Shown: positions 9,729 to 18,104, numbered from the stretch's first letter. The stretch is 64,000 bases of DNA from Ferrimicrobium sp. (GCF_027364955.1 NZ_DAHXOI010000001.1:124001-188000), one strand, 5' to 3'. The notes: generated by a model from the letters alone, not told the origin. Program-made: numbers and translations.

Positions 9729-9755
9729 ACGATATCGTAATATGATGTCGTAATA
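9729..9755. promoter_or_regulatory. Palindrome and direct repeat before serA
   Basis: ACGATATCGT (9729-9738) is a perfect palindrome, and GATATCGTAATA at 9731-9742 recurs as GATGTCGTAATA at 9744-9755. The pair ends 15 bp before the serA GTG. The phasing of about 13 bp and the AT-rich character suggest a repressor site or an overlapping promoter; the regulator is unknown. Confidence 0.4.
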
Positions 9756-9770
9756 CAGTGGGGAGTAGAT

Positions 9771-11354
9771 GTGGCTACCATCTTAGTGAGCGAGGTTATT
9801 GCAGATCGCGGGCTTGATATCCTTCGGGGGGCGGGGCACGAGGTTCGCGTCGCGCTCGATCTCTCGCCTGAGCAACTCCTTGAGGCGGTACGAGACGTGC
9901 ACGCGATCATCATTCGGTCGGCCACCAAGGTGACGGCTGAAGTCGTCGCGAACGCACCGCATCTGATTGTGGTGGGGCGGGCTGGCATCGGTCTGGACAA
10001 CGTTGATGTGGAGGCTGCTACTCAGGCTGGCGTGATGGTGGTGAATGCACCTCAATCCAACATTATCTCTGCAGCTGAACACACCATGGCATTATTGCTG
10101 GCGCTTTCAAGGCAGATCCCACAAGCACATGCCAGCTTGGCCTCTGGCACTTGGGCCCGGTCCAAGTTCGAAGGTGTCGAACTCTATGGAAAAACGCTTG
10201 GCATCGTTGGTCTTGGACGGATTGGCGCACTTGTGGCCCAGCGAGCGCTGGCTTTTGGCATGACACTTATCGCCTATGACCCTTATATATCCCAGGAACG
10301 AGCCAAAAAAATGGGCGTTGAGCTGACCTCGCTTGTGGATCTTGTGCAACGGGCTGATTTTGTCACGATCCATCTACCCAAATCCAAGGAGACGAAAGGG
10401 CTTATTGGCAAGGAATTGCTCGCGCATGCGAAGCCAGGCATACGCTTTGTGAACGCCGCTAGGGGTGGAATCATCGATGAAGATGCGCTCTATGCTGCTC
10501 TCGTAGAGGGAACGGTTGCCGGGGCCGCTTTGGACGTTTTTGCAACAGAGCCGCCCACGGGATCGCCTTTGCTCGGTCTCGACACGGTGGTGGCCACTCC
10601 CCACCTCGGTGCAAGTACCGAGGAGGCCCAGAATAAAGCAGGCATCACCATCGCCGAGCAGGTGCAGCTAGCGCTGGCCAATGAGTTTGTTCCGTTTGCG
10701 GTGAATGTGAATGCAGCCGAGGCATCGGCACAGGTGCGTCCATATTTGGGTTTGGTGGAGTTCCTCGGCCAGTTCATCTCATCGTTGACTGGTGGCCTAC
10801 CCGGATCGCTTGAGATTGAGTATCAAGGCGAGCTCGCCCACGAGGACACCCGACTCTTGACGCTGTCGATCCTCAAAGGGATCTTTTCGGTTGGTCTGAA
10901 CGAGCCCGTCTCCTACGTGAACGCGCCTCAGCTCGCCTCAGAACGAGGGCTGGAGATTCGTGAGACGACGGTTGCCAATAGCCTGAACTTCCGCAACCTG
11001 GTCATCTTGCGCACACCGGAACATCTGGTTGGCGGAACACTCGCTGGGGCCAGTGGCGCTGAGCCAAGGATCGTGCTTGTCGATGGTCACTGGGTCGAGG
11101 TACCACCCTCAGTCTCGATGTTGGCAGTCCGTAATTTTGACCAGCCAGGCATGATTGGTGTCGTAGGCAAAGTGCTTGGCGATGGTGGGTACTCTATCGA
11201 CTCGATGGCGGTCTCCCCGAGGGTAGATGATGGAACTGCGTTGATGTTGCTCAGTGTTTCACGTCCAGTGGATCCGGAGATTATTCAGCTGCTAGAGGCC
11301 AATGCGGGGATCATTTATGCGAAGTCGGTCGGATCTGCGTTAGAGGTCGATTAG
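9771..11354 (+). CDS. serA: D-3-phosphoglycerate dehydrogenase with ACT domain
   Basis: Commits 3-phosphoglycerate to serine synthesis. 527 residues, the long form: N-terminal substrate- and NAD-binding domains (GRAGIGLDNVDVEAA near residue 70, GIVGLGRIGALVA near 145, and the catalytic His in TPHLGASTEEA), then the intervening allosteric domain, and a C-terminal ACT domain (VRNFDQPGMIGVVGKVLG) that usually senses serine. Start GTG at 9771; the overlapping ATG two bases earlier leads to an early stop. A strong double hairpin follows the gene. Confidence 0.96.
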   Translation: MATILVSEVIADRGLDILRGAGHEVRVALDLSPEQLLEAVRDVHAIIIRSATKVTAEVVANAPHLIVVGRAGIGLDNVDVEAATQAGVMVVNAPQSNIISAAEHTMALLLALSRQIPQAHASLASGTWARSKFEGVELYGKTLGIVGLGRIGALVAQRALAFGMTLIAYDPYISQERAKKMGVELTSLVDLVQRADFVTIHLPKSKETKGLIGKELLAHAKPGIRFVNAARGGIIDEDALYAALVEGTVAGAALDVFATEPPTGSPLLGLDTVVATPHLGASTEEAQNKAGITIAEQVQLALANEFVPFAVNVNAAEASAQVRPYLGLVEFLGQFISSLTGGLPGSLEIEYQGELAHEDTRLLTLSILKGIFSVGLNEPVSYVNAPQLASERGLEIRETTVANSLNFRNLVILRTPEHLVGGTLAGASGAEPRIVLVDGHWVEVPPSVSMLAVRNFDQPGMIGVVGKVLGDGGYSIDSMAVSPRVDDGTALMLLSVSRPVDPEIIQLLEANAGIIYAKSVGSALEVD

Positions 11355-11403
11355 GTTCTAGCGGATATGGGTACGTTGGCAAGTAAGCGACTTCTTCTTA
11401 TTT

Positions 11404-11467
11404 AGGGCGATCACCGTCGGTGATCGCCCTAGACCCTCTTGATCGTTGATCAGAGGGTCTTTTTATT
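11404..11467 (+). terminator. Tandem hairpins, intrinsic terminator of serA
   Basis: First stem AGGGCGATCACC / GGTGATCGCCCT at 11404-11430 with a three-base loop. The second is AGACCCTCT / AGAGGGTCT at 11431-11460, extended by TGATC pairing and followed directly by TTTTTATTT. This is a classical Rho-independent terminator and it isolates serA from leuA. Confidence 0.9.
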
Positions 11468-11593
11468 TCCCGGCAAAGAAAGCTGAGTCAACACTCTGTG
11501 GCCGTGCGTGGATAGGGAACGATGGCGATGACCGGTTGGAGAAGAGTCATACAAATGTGAGTCGTGAGCGTTGTCGTTGAATTTGGAGGAAAA

Positions 11594-13129
11594 ATGGACG
11601 AACAGGTTATTATTTTCGACACCACCCTTCGAGATGGCGAGCAGTCTCCGGGTATCTCCCTGGATGTGTTGGAGAAGTTAGAGATCGCCGAACAGCTGGC
11701 ACGTTTGAACGTGGACTACATCGAGGCGGGCTTTCCTGTTGCTTCGCAAGGCGACTTCGAGGCGGTGCAGGCGATTGCTCGTCGAGTCGAAGGGCCAGTT
11801 ATCGCCGCCCTATCGCGGACGCAACTGCGTGACGTGGACCGTTGTTGGGAGGCCTTGCGCGATGCAGAACGAGCTCGGATCCATATCTTTATCTCGACCT
11901 CTCCATCGCATCTTACCCACATGCTTAAGATGACGAACGAGATGGTTCTCGAAGAGGTGAGGGCATCGGTGGCGCATGCGCGTAACTTTACCGATGATGT
12001 CGAGTTTTCCCCACAGGATGCTACTCGTACGCCACTGGAGTTCCTCTATGAGGTCATCCAGGTAGCGGTCGACCATGGAGCTGGGACGATCAATATTCCG
12101 GACACGGTGGGGTACGGTATCCCTGCCGAGTTTGGCCGAATGGTTGAGGAGGTCCGGCGCAATGTCCAGGGAACGTATGTGATCTCAAGTCATTGCCATA
12201 ACGATCTTGGGTTGGCGACGGCGAACTCACTTGCTGCGGTAGCCGGCGGGGCGCGGCAAGTGGAGTGTTGCATCAACGGTATCGGCGAACGCGCTGGTAA
12301 TGCGGCGCTAGAAGAGGTGGTCATGGCCTTACGTGTGCGCTCTGATCTGTTCGAAGGCCTTGGAACTCAGATTCGTACGGAGGAGTTGGCCAAGGCCTCA
12401 CGTCTCGTGTCGCGGCTGACTGGCTATCCAGTGCAGTACAACAAATCAGTCGTCGGGCGTAATGCATTTGCGCATGAGTCAGGCATTCACCAGCACGGCG
12501 TGCTCGCTGATCGCAGCACCTATGAGGTGATCGACGCCAGTGCGGTCGGGCAGCAAGGATCTCAGATCGTCCTAGGCAAACATTCTGGGCGTCATGCGTT
12601 CACTTCAACCCTGCACGATATGGGATTTGATCTGTCGGGAGATGCACTCAACGCTGCATTTGAACGCTTCAAAGACATGGCAGATCGCAAGAGTGAGATC
12701 ACCGAGGCCGATCTCGAGGCGATCGTTACCGATGAACTCGGAGTTGTGATAGCAGACCGGTTCGAGCTCATCAGTCTGTCGGTTGCCTCCATTTCGGGTG
12801 AGGCCGCGAAGGCGAGCGTGGTCGTCAAAATCGATGGCGAAGCGGTGATGGCCGATGCTGTTGGGAATGGAATGGTTGACGCGATTGGTAAGGCGCTGTC
12901 GGAGGCGACTGGCGTGAGTGCCAAGCTGACCGGTTTTACCGTCACCTCGGTAACCGGCGGGGTAGACGCTCTTGGTGATGTCGTCGTTACCTTGCGGACT
13001 CCAGATGCTGAAGTCACCGGTAGAGGCATCTCGACGGACATTGTGGAGGCATCGGCTCGGGCGTATCTCAATGGCCTGAATCGGTTGCTGCGGGCGAGAG
13101 AAAAGGCATCGAATAACGAGACCCCCTAG
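11594..13129 (+). CDS. leuA: 2-Isopropylmalate synthase
   Basis: First committed step of leucine synthesis, from 2-ketoisovalerate and acetyl-CoA. 511 residues. IFDTTLRDGEQSPG at residue ~8 and SSHCHNDLGLATANS in the barrel carry the metal and substrate ligands; the C-terminal third is the leucine-sensing LeuA dimer domain with GRGISTDIVEASARAYLN. The ATG at 11594 has GGAGG five bases upstream, so the GTG 30 bases earlier is rejected. It has a paralogue in cimA (723-2303), which shares the fold but has the citramalate-type N-terminus. Confidence 0.95.
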   Translation: MDEQVIIFDTTLRDGEQSPGISLDVLEKLEIAEQLARLNVDYIEAGFPVASQGDFEAVQAIARRVEGPVIAALSRTQLRDVDRCWEALRDAERARIHIFISTSPSHLTHMLKMTNEMVLEEVRASVAHARNFTDDVEFSPQDATRTPLEFLYEVIQVAVDHGAGTINIPDTVGYGIPAEFGRMVEEVRRNVQGTYVISSHCHNDLGLATANSLAAVAGGARQVECCINGIGERAGNAALEEVVMALRVRSDLFEGLGTQIRTEELAKASRLVSRLTGYPVQYNKSVVGRNAFAHESGIHQHGVLADRSTYEVIDASAVGQQGSQIVLGKHSGRHAFTSTLHDMGFDLSGDALNAAFERFKDMADRKSEITEADLEAIVTDELGVVIADRFELISLSVASISGEAAKASVVVKIDGEAVMADAVGNGMVDAIGKALSEATGVSAKLTGFTVTSVTGGVDALGDVVVTLRTPDAEVTGRGISTDIVEASARAYLNGLNRLLRAREKASNNETP

Positions 13130-13130
13130 C

Positions 13131-13181
13131 GTTGTTGTGACCCTAGTGTTGCTGTGACCCTAGTGTTGCTGCGACCCTCAC
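13131..13181. repeat. Three tandem 17-bp repeats after leuA
   Basis: Copies GTTGTTGTGACCCTAGT, GTTGCTGTGACCCTAGT and GTTGCTGCGACCCTCAC follow one another with no gap, starting two bases after the leuA stop codon. The copies differ at few positions. No gene reads through them; they may be a slippage product. Confidence 0.75.
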
Positions 13182-13951
13182 ATTCTGGAGGTGAGCTCCC
13201 TGTTGCGTGGCGGGTTGCAATGTCACGAGGGCAAAAAGGTGTTTTAGAGAGAGACAGGGGGCTGAAACAAGGAGTCAACGTCTTGGGGATGAGTGGTGGC
13301 CAGACTCGCGAAGCCTGGCGTCGATAACATGACGCTTCGACGCGATTGGTGCGCTACGGGAAGCTCTTTGCGTCAGTGAGGAGGTGTGTGGTGCAGGCGA
13401 TCTGGGCGCCCTGTCGCTCGGGCAACCCACAACGATGTTTCCTGCGCTACGTGGTCACGAGGTGAGCTGAGCTAACTTGCTAGTAATCGATAACCGGTAA
13501 TCCTGATTATCTTGCCATGTGGAAAGCGGGCCGTTTGCGAAACTTACCTGAACTGGGAGAATGCCGTGTCAAGTAGAGCAGCTATCCTCTGTGAACTATG
13601 CGACTATCCTTTTGTAACGCTGGCTCCAAAACAGCGCTGATCTGGGGATTCCAATCATTAGATCGTAAGAGGACTCTAAACTCTTGGAAACTTGCGCCTG
13701 AACGTAGGCGATCGAGTTCCTTCAGAGCGAACCGGTTGTCCGGTCGTTGAGCACGTAGGATCGACCAGGTGCAACAATCTCTCCACTCCCCCGATTGGAC
13801 AACGGAACCTGACACGACGCATCTGGCGCGTCAATGTACCCCGACCACGGTAGTAATATCGAGTACAAACATCGGTGGCCTAGGGCTATGAGTAGTTGCA
13901 CTTTCAGTGATCAGGTGGTGGGATCAGTTCTCTGCGAAACCACTGGGTGAG
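13182..13951. other. 770-bp stretch without a convincing gene
   Basis: No frame has a good start, Shine-Dalgarno site and coding character. A 77-codon minus-strand frame at 13582-13815 is not convincing. The stretch holds GGGCCGTTTGCGAAACT at 13528-13544, which recurs inverted at 19066-19082, and a short inverted pair (GATAACC/GGTAATC) near 13489-13503. I take it as the left edge of the accessory block. Confidence 0.5.
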
Positions 13952-14896
13952 TCAAGCCTCGTTACGCTCAAAGCAGGCCATGGTTCCAGCCGAGAGATCG
14001 GCGGTGGCTGTTGCCTCGAGAACCTCTGGGAGGCTGGCATCCTTGTCGGGATGCCATGCGACCCAACGATCATTTGTTTGTGACCCTGGATCACAGAAGA
14101 AGGCATAGGCACCAAGATCACGTGCGCGATACTCGCCAAGGAGCCACAATGATGAGAGCCGTTGCTCGGTACCAGGGATCAGTGGTGGTTCGGGCAATTC
14201 ATCAGCGATGTCTCGGCCGTGAGGCTCCTCGTCGCTGTCGTGAAGATGCAGTGGCTGGGGTCCCGACATGGATGGAGCCGGTGCTCCCAAGCGGAGCCAG
14301 GTCAGCTGATTCACCTTTTGCTGGTAGGTTGGCCAGCCGTCAAAGACCAGACTCAGAATGAGGTCTGGGGGCTCTTCGAGGTAGAGCTTGAGAACACGGC
14401 TCTGCACACCTTCAGGGAAGTATTTGTTCGCCCCACCAGGACTTCGATAGCTGCTCTGCGACCAGAGATCAGCTTGCATCGCGGCATCACCCCAGAAGGG
14501 GAATCCGAACTCGTCTTCGGAAGTGACTCCCGCTGACTGGAGTCTCTCTCGCAGAGTACGAAGATGGGAGACAGTGGTGTAAGCAATGAAGGCAAGGCAC
14601 CAAGTACGCGGTGTGTGGCCAGTCGATCCTGCATTGACAAACACATGCGTCGTATCCGCTGGGTTGAGGGGAACAGGATTGTCAAGCATGAACGTCGAGA
14701 AGAAGCCGACGTCATAGATAGCGAAGCTACGGGTGAAGCCCCCGAAGAGCGCATGTTTTAAAGTACAAGCGATGTCCTCGTAGTAGCCCTCGTTCCCCTG
14801 GTAGAGCACCTCTGCGGTGTTGACCTTGCCGCACCGATAGGTGCATGGCTCCCTGGGATCGATAAGATCGGAGGGTGGTGTTCCGCTCCAGGGCAT
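13952..14896 (-). CDS. Hypothetical protein, accessory block
   Basis: 314 residues, no signal peptide and no clear membrane segment. I recognise no family. Cysteines lie in CTYRCGK near the N-terminus; a central part has HVFVNAGSTGHTPRTWC and an acidic low-complexity linker HLHDSDEEPHGRD. The start ATG at 14896 is preceded by AGAGGAG at good distance. It lies 13 bp after the exported-protein gene upstream and is probably translated from the same message. It may be a cytoplasmic partner of that protein; no function can be inferred. Confidence 0.6.
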   Translation of the reverse strand: MPWSGTPPSDLIDPREPCTYRCGKVNTAEVLYQGNEGYYEDIACTLKHALFGGFTRSFAIYDVGFFSTFMLDNPVPLNPADTTHVFVNAGSTGHTPRTWCLAFIAYTTVSHLRTLRERLQSAGVTSEDEFGFPFWGDAAMQADLWSQSSYRSPGGANKYFPEGVQSRVLKLYLEEPPDLILSLVFDGWPTYQQKVNQLTWLRLGAPAPSMSGPQPLHLHDSDEEPHGRDIADELPEPPLIPGTEQRLSSLWLLGEYRARDLGAYAFFCDPGSQTNDRWVAWHPDKDASLPEVLEATATADLSAGTMACFERNEA

Positions 14897-14909
14897 CGAG
14901 GGCTCCTCT

Positions 14910-15610
14910 CTACATGCTCGTATTGACCCAACTGGGACAATCAGGACAATAGTACGGGGTTGGATCCTCCGGATAGTTAGGACCAGCGCAATAGGCCGTA
15001 ATCACGCCGACTGGACCGGTACCCATCATTGAATAGCTGCCAACCGCATCATCGGTCGACGTCACGATGCGCACCTGGAGATTCTCATCGCCGTCGGAGT
15101 TGTAATGATAGTCTCTGAGAACACCAGGATCGTTCGGATCTTCTGACCCAGTGCCAATCCCATCCAGAACGGGCTGCAAATCCAGCTTATGATACTTGAA
15201 GAACTTTTCCCAGCCGAACTGCAGACCAGGGTAGTCCGTATTATTGTACGCACCTACGCGGACGACGATAACTTCCCCAAGGGCCTGACTGTAGTTTGAC
15301 GCACGGCAGTACCAGTACGGATCACCCTCGGAACCCTCATCAATTCCAGCACACCCGAGATCATTGTAGTAAGAAGGAACAATCCTGGGGATCGTAACCC
15401 TAACCGCATTCGTTGGTGCGGTACCGGTGGCGGTAGGTGGAGTTGGACTCCAAAACCCTGCTGCAGGATTCACATTCTCCGTCTTGGTCTGGACCGTAGG
15501 CGGCTGATTTAACGTTGAACTGGCCGTCAGGGATGATCCGCCTCCAAGACCCACCATGGCGACGCTTGCCGCTATTGTCGCCCACCCCGAACCATGTTCC
15601 GTACCTTCAT
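14910..15610 (-). pseudogene. Exported protein A, frameshifted in the signal peptide
   Basis: The N-terminus MKVRNMVRGG (ATG at 15610) matches that of the 17294 gene, but the frame then meets TAG at codon 13. Adding one G in the G-run at about 15581-15588 would restore MKVRNMVRGGATIAASVAMV and join the signal peptide to a 215-residue frame that runs to 14910. The body has a Ser/Thr/Pro-rich N-terminal linker and several cysteines (DLGCAGIDEG, YWYCRASNYS, YCAGPNYPED, YYCPDCPSW), which fits a folded extracytoplasmic domain. The body is otherwise intact, so this may be a recent mutation, a phase-variable state or a sequencing error in a homopolymer. Confidence 0.75.
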
Positions 15611-15743
15611 CACTACCCCCTTCTGGTAATCATCGCTACTGGAGTTATCGTCTGGTGCAATTGAAAACCTAACACATCGTGGCGACGATTGTACGGGATT
15701 TTGAGATATTCCCGAAAGATTATCATCTAGCTGGAGGTTTGGC
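15587..15743 (-). repeat. Duplicated leader/signal-peptide cassette, copy A
   Basis: 157 bp that match 17271-17427 at a constant offset of 1684 with about 11 mismatches and no gap. It covers the upstream region, the Shine-Dalgarno GAAGGGGGT, and the first codons of the exported-protein genes. The similarity stops inside the signal peptide, so only the expression and export cassette was copied. Confidence 0.9.
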
Positions 15744-15895
15744 GGAATCCATGGAAGCCAGACGAAATGAACCGGAGCACGAGGGGCCTTCAAGATCTAG
15801 CTCGAATCCTCGCAGCAGATCTGCTCACCGCAGCGAGCTGGTGGTGCTACCACGGTCGTGGTAATTAAAGACAGCCAACGGAGAGCTATTGTTTG

Positions 15896-16804
15896 CTATG
15901 CACTTCTCACTGTACCGCGGCGCTTCATTCCGATCATGAACGCTCCTCCACTTACGGCGATAACGACAACCCCCGCTGCGAACCAAAGACGATCGGACGA
16001 TCCATTGCTGTTACCCCTAGACCCAGGGGGAAGCACAATAGATAAACCGTCAGCACTCGTTAGGTATGCAGTGTCGGTATTCGGATCAACCGCGATTCCA
16101 GCTCCGTCGGAAGGTACAATAGTGCGGGTCACTCTATCGGTGGATCCATTGATCGCGACCACTGAATGAGTACCGTCGACATACACGGTGTCAGTGGTTG
16201 GATCAACCGCGATTCCAGTTCCATCAGAAGAAGGAAGGATAGTACGCGCCATCTTATCTGTGGATCCGTTGATCGTAAAAAGTGCACTGGGAACCGTCTT
16301 TACAGGAGAGGAGCCACCATAGTTTGTCACGTAATGGGTGGTGGGGTGATAGCTGGTCACATACACGGTGTCAGTGGTTGGATCAACCGCGATTCCACCG
16401 CCAAAGAAGTTCCCGTGGATAGTACGCACCACCTTATCGGTGGATCCATTGATCGCAACCACTGAATGAGTACCGTCGACATACACAGTGTCAGTAGTCG
16501 GATCAACCGCCACGACTATTGGATTAGTATCCAAAGGAATGCTACTGGTAACTCTGCCTGTGGTGAGGCTGATATCAGATATGGTTTTCTTCAGGGTATT
16601 TGCTGTATACATCGTATCGGTAGTCGGATCAATTGCGAGACTCATCGGGGTGGAGTCCACTGCAATGGTACGAGTGACTGAAGACGTGGCGGACCAGGAG
16701 ACGCCTGGTGCGGTGGCACCGACGACCACGCAACTCGATGCAATGACACCTAACGTACGAAGAAGCGTACTCCAATTGACAGATCTAATCAATAACCTCT
16801 GCAT
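15896..16804 (-). CDS. Exported YVTN-type beta-propeller protein, C-terminal anchor
   Basis: 302 residues. Hydrophobic signal peptide at about residues 13-40, then at least five repeats built on AVDPTTDTVYV with INGSTDKVxRTI, the pattern of YVTN-family propeller repeats found in surface proteins of archaea and bacteria. A Gly/Ser-rich linker leads to a single C-terminal membrane span (about 277-297) and a basic tail KRRG. LPPGS before the span resembles but does not match a sortase LPxTG motif. It sits between the two exported-protein genes on the same strand, so I infer a cell-surface role, perhaps protein or surface binding. Confidence 0.75.
   Translation of the reverse strand: MQRLLIRSVNWSTLLRTLGVIASSCVVVGATAPGVSWSATSSVTRTIAVDSTPMSLAIDPTTDTMYTANTLKKTISDISLTTGRVTSSIPLDTNPIVVAVDPTTDTVYVDGTHSVVAINGSTDKVVRTIHGNFFGGGIAVDPTTDTVYVTSYHPTTHYVTNYGGSSPVKTVPSALFTINGSTDKMARTILPSSDGTGIAVDPTTDTVYVDGTHSVVAINGSTDRVTRTIVPSDGAGIAVDPNTDTAYLTSADGLSIVLPPGSRGNSNGSSDRLWFAAGVVVIAVSGGAFMIGMKRRGTVRSA
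16141..16214. repeat. Internal 74-bp repeat of the propeller gene, copy 1
   Basis: Nearly identical to 16441-16514 at an offset of exactly 300 bp (100 codons). Both encode a VDGTHSVVAINGSTD-type blade, so the protein grew by in-frame duplication of one or more blades. Confidence 0.85.
16441..16514. repeat. Internal 74-bp repeat of the propeller gene, copy 2
   Basis: Partner of 16141-16214. A few single-base differences, mostly silent. Confidence 0.85.
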
Positions 16805-16883
16805 AGAACCCTTCTATCCTCTCTATCCTCGCCTCTTCACACCCATCTAGAGACACGACCGCCGGTCGCCACCGAGCGCCAGG

Positions 16884-17294
16884 CTAACCAGCAAAAACGC
16901 TGTAACTCACACTACCGGTAGCGGTATAGTAGATGATGACACCGGGTTCAGTGTGTAGCGCCTGAACAAAATAATCTACCTCATTTCCAATGGCCGGAGC
17001 AATATCGGTGATACAATTATTGTCGATCTCACTACCTTGACTGAGGTCATTACAGAGAGCGGTTCCTATTGCCGGTGCGTAACCTTGCATTACTTCATAC
17101 ACTAAATTGACGTAGCTGGGCGAAAAAGACATCGAACCTTCGCCGCCACCGCCTCCGCCTCCGACAGTCTCCCCAGGTTGCGCCTGTACCACTGGAGACT
17201 CGTTCGCTGTCAACCCGATCCCAGTTCCAAGGCTAGCGAGTCCAAGACTCAGGGCTACGACTGCCCCCCCCCGAACCATGTTCCGTACCTTCAT
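16884..17294 (-). CDS. Small exported protein B with Gly-rich linker
   Basis: 136 residues from the second ATG (17294), which alone is conserved with copy A and lies five bases after GGGGG. Signal peptide: MKVRNMVRGG, a hydrophobic core (AVVALSLGLASLG), and cleavage probably before residue 35. A run of seven glycines follows, then a ~75-residue domain with two cysteines (TALCNDL, NNCITDI) that may form a disulphide. No family recognised. Codons 8-11 contain a run of nine G bases on the coding strand, a slippage hotspot. Expected to act outside the membrane. Confidence 0.65.
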   Translation of the reverse strand: MKVRNMVRGGAVVALSLGLASLGTGIGLTANESPVVQAQPGETVGGGGGGGEGSMSFSPSYVNLVYEVMQGYAPAIGTALCNDLSQGSEIDNNCITDIAPAIGNEVDYFVQALHTEPGVIIYYTATGSVSYSVFAG

Positions 17295-17427
17295 CATTAC
17301 CCCCTTCTGGTAATCATCGCTACTGGAGTTATCGTCTGATGCAATTCAAAACCTAACACATCATGGCGACGATTGCACGGCATTTTGAGATATTCCCAAA
17401 AGTTTGTCATTGAGCTGGAGGTTTGGC
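17271..17427 (-). repeat. Duplicated leader/signal-peptide cassette, copy B
   Basis: Partner of 15587-15743, about 93% identical. It includes the putative promoter region of gene B and the first codons. Confidence 0.9.
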
Positions 17428-17605
17428 AGAGTGGTTCTGGGAATGCCAGTTAAAGACAGGAAGTGGTATTCGGATGGGCAGATGATTTGGTCCTAGTAAG
17501 GGTTCTAGACTGTTGGCTTGTGGCCCAGGATCTCAACATTGCCGAGCGATCCGAGGCACTCTTTGGAAGCGCTGATCTGATTGAGGCGGGCGTGGTGATC
17601 AAGGA

Positions 17606-17896
17606 GTGGCCACTACGTCAAAGAGATATTGGCCAAAGCGTGTCGTCCTCACTTGGCGTCAGCTTTTGGCCAAGCCAGTCTCTTCGCCCATTGAGAACGA
17701 GAAGGCCGAGAGGATCTGTGTTCGGCTATGGGGAGGACTAGACCGTGTTCCCAATTGGGTCGATGAGCACAGTGAGATGAGCCCGGCTGATAGGTCGCTT
17801 GAGATCCTCGCTGATCATGTTCGTCACCATTTGATCTGGGAGCTTGAGTTGAGGGAGCGAAAGCGGAAATGGATGGCTGAAGGTGAGCAGTCATAG
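17606..17896 (+). CDS. Possible hypothetical protein or remnant
   Basis: 96 codons from a GTG with no good Shine-Dalgarno site. The C-terminal two thirds (VRLWGGLDRVPNWVDEH, then a charged helix WELELRERKRKWMAEG) look like real protein. A frame at 17463-17605 shifted by one register also has coding character (NIAERSEALFGSADLIEAG), so this may be the 3' part of a frameshifted gene. Not recognised. Confidence 0.3.
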   Translation: MATTSKRYWPKRVVLTWRQLLAKPVSSPIENEKAERICVRLWGGLDRVPNWVDEHSEMSPADRSLEILADHVRHHLIWELELRERKRKWMAEGEQS

Positions 17897-17949
17897 CCAT
17901 CAGCAGTCTCTGAAGCCTCGTTCTGGCCGGTCGATCAGGTCCCGCTGAT

Positions 17950-18104
17950 TCAGCGAATGGTCCGTGCGTCGTCGCGTACAATCGTCACCTCTGGTGGATC
18001 CTCAATCCCGATCTTTACCGAACCGGCTTTCGTCTCCACGAGGTGATAAGAACACCCTCTCCGATTTTGACTTGTTCTCCGTCCTTGCGGGTAAGTACCA
18101 GCAT
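17950..18104 (-). pseudogene. csrA: csrA-like translational regulator, broken by a frameshift
   Basis: From ATG 18104 (preceded by AGGGAGG) the frame reads MLVLTRKDGEQVKIGEGVLIT and then goes to a premature stop. In the next register it continues VETKAGSVKIGIEDPPEVT and IVRDDARTIR to a TGA at 17950. These are the two halves of CsrA: MLxLTR-GE-xxIG and VKIGI-xxP-V-xxR. The two halves align with CsrA at exactly one missing base near 18050. CsrA binds GGA sites in mRNA leaders. The product would have 51 residues, a bit short. CsrA genes usually lie near flagellar genes, which are absent here. Confidence 0.7.

Noticed and set aside
11564-11593. N-terminal extension of leuA from GTG 11564
   Set aside because: GGAGG at 11585-11589 points to the ATG at 11594, where the conserved protein begins.
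13131-13181. CRISPR array
   Set aside because: The 17-bp copies abut each other without spacers; no other regularly spaced repeats or cas genes are seen.
13582-13815. 77-codon minus-strand frame as a small gene
   Set aside because: No Shine-Dalgarno site, no family pattern and unremarkable composition.
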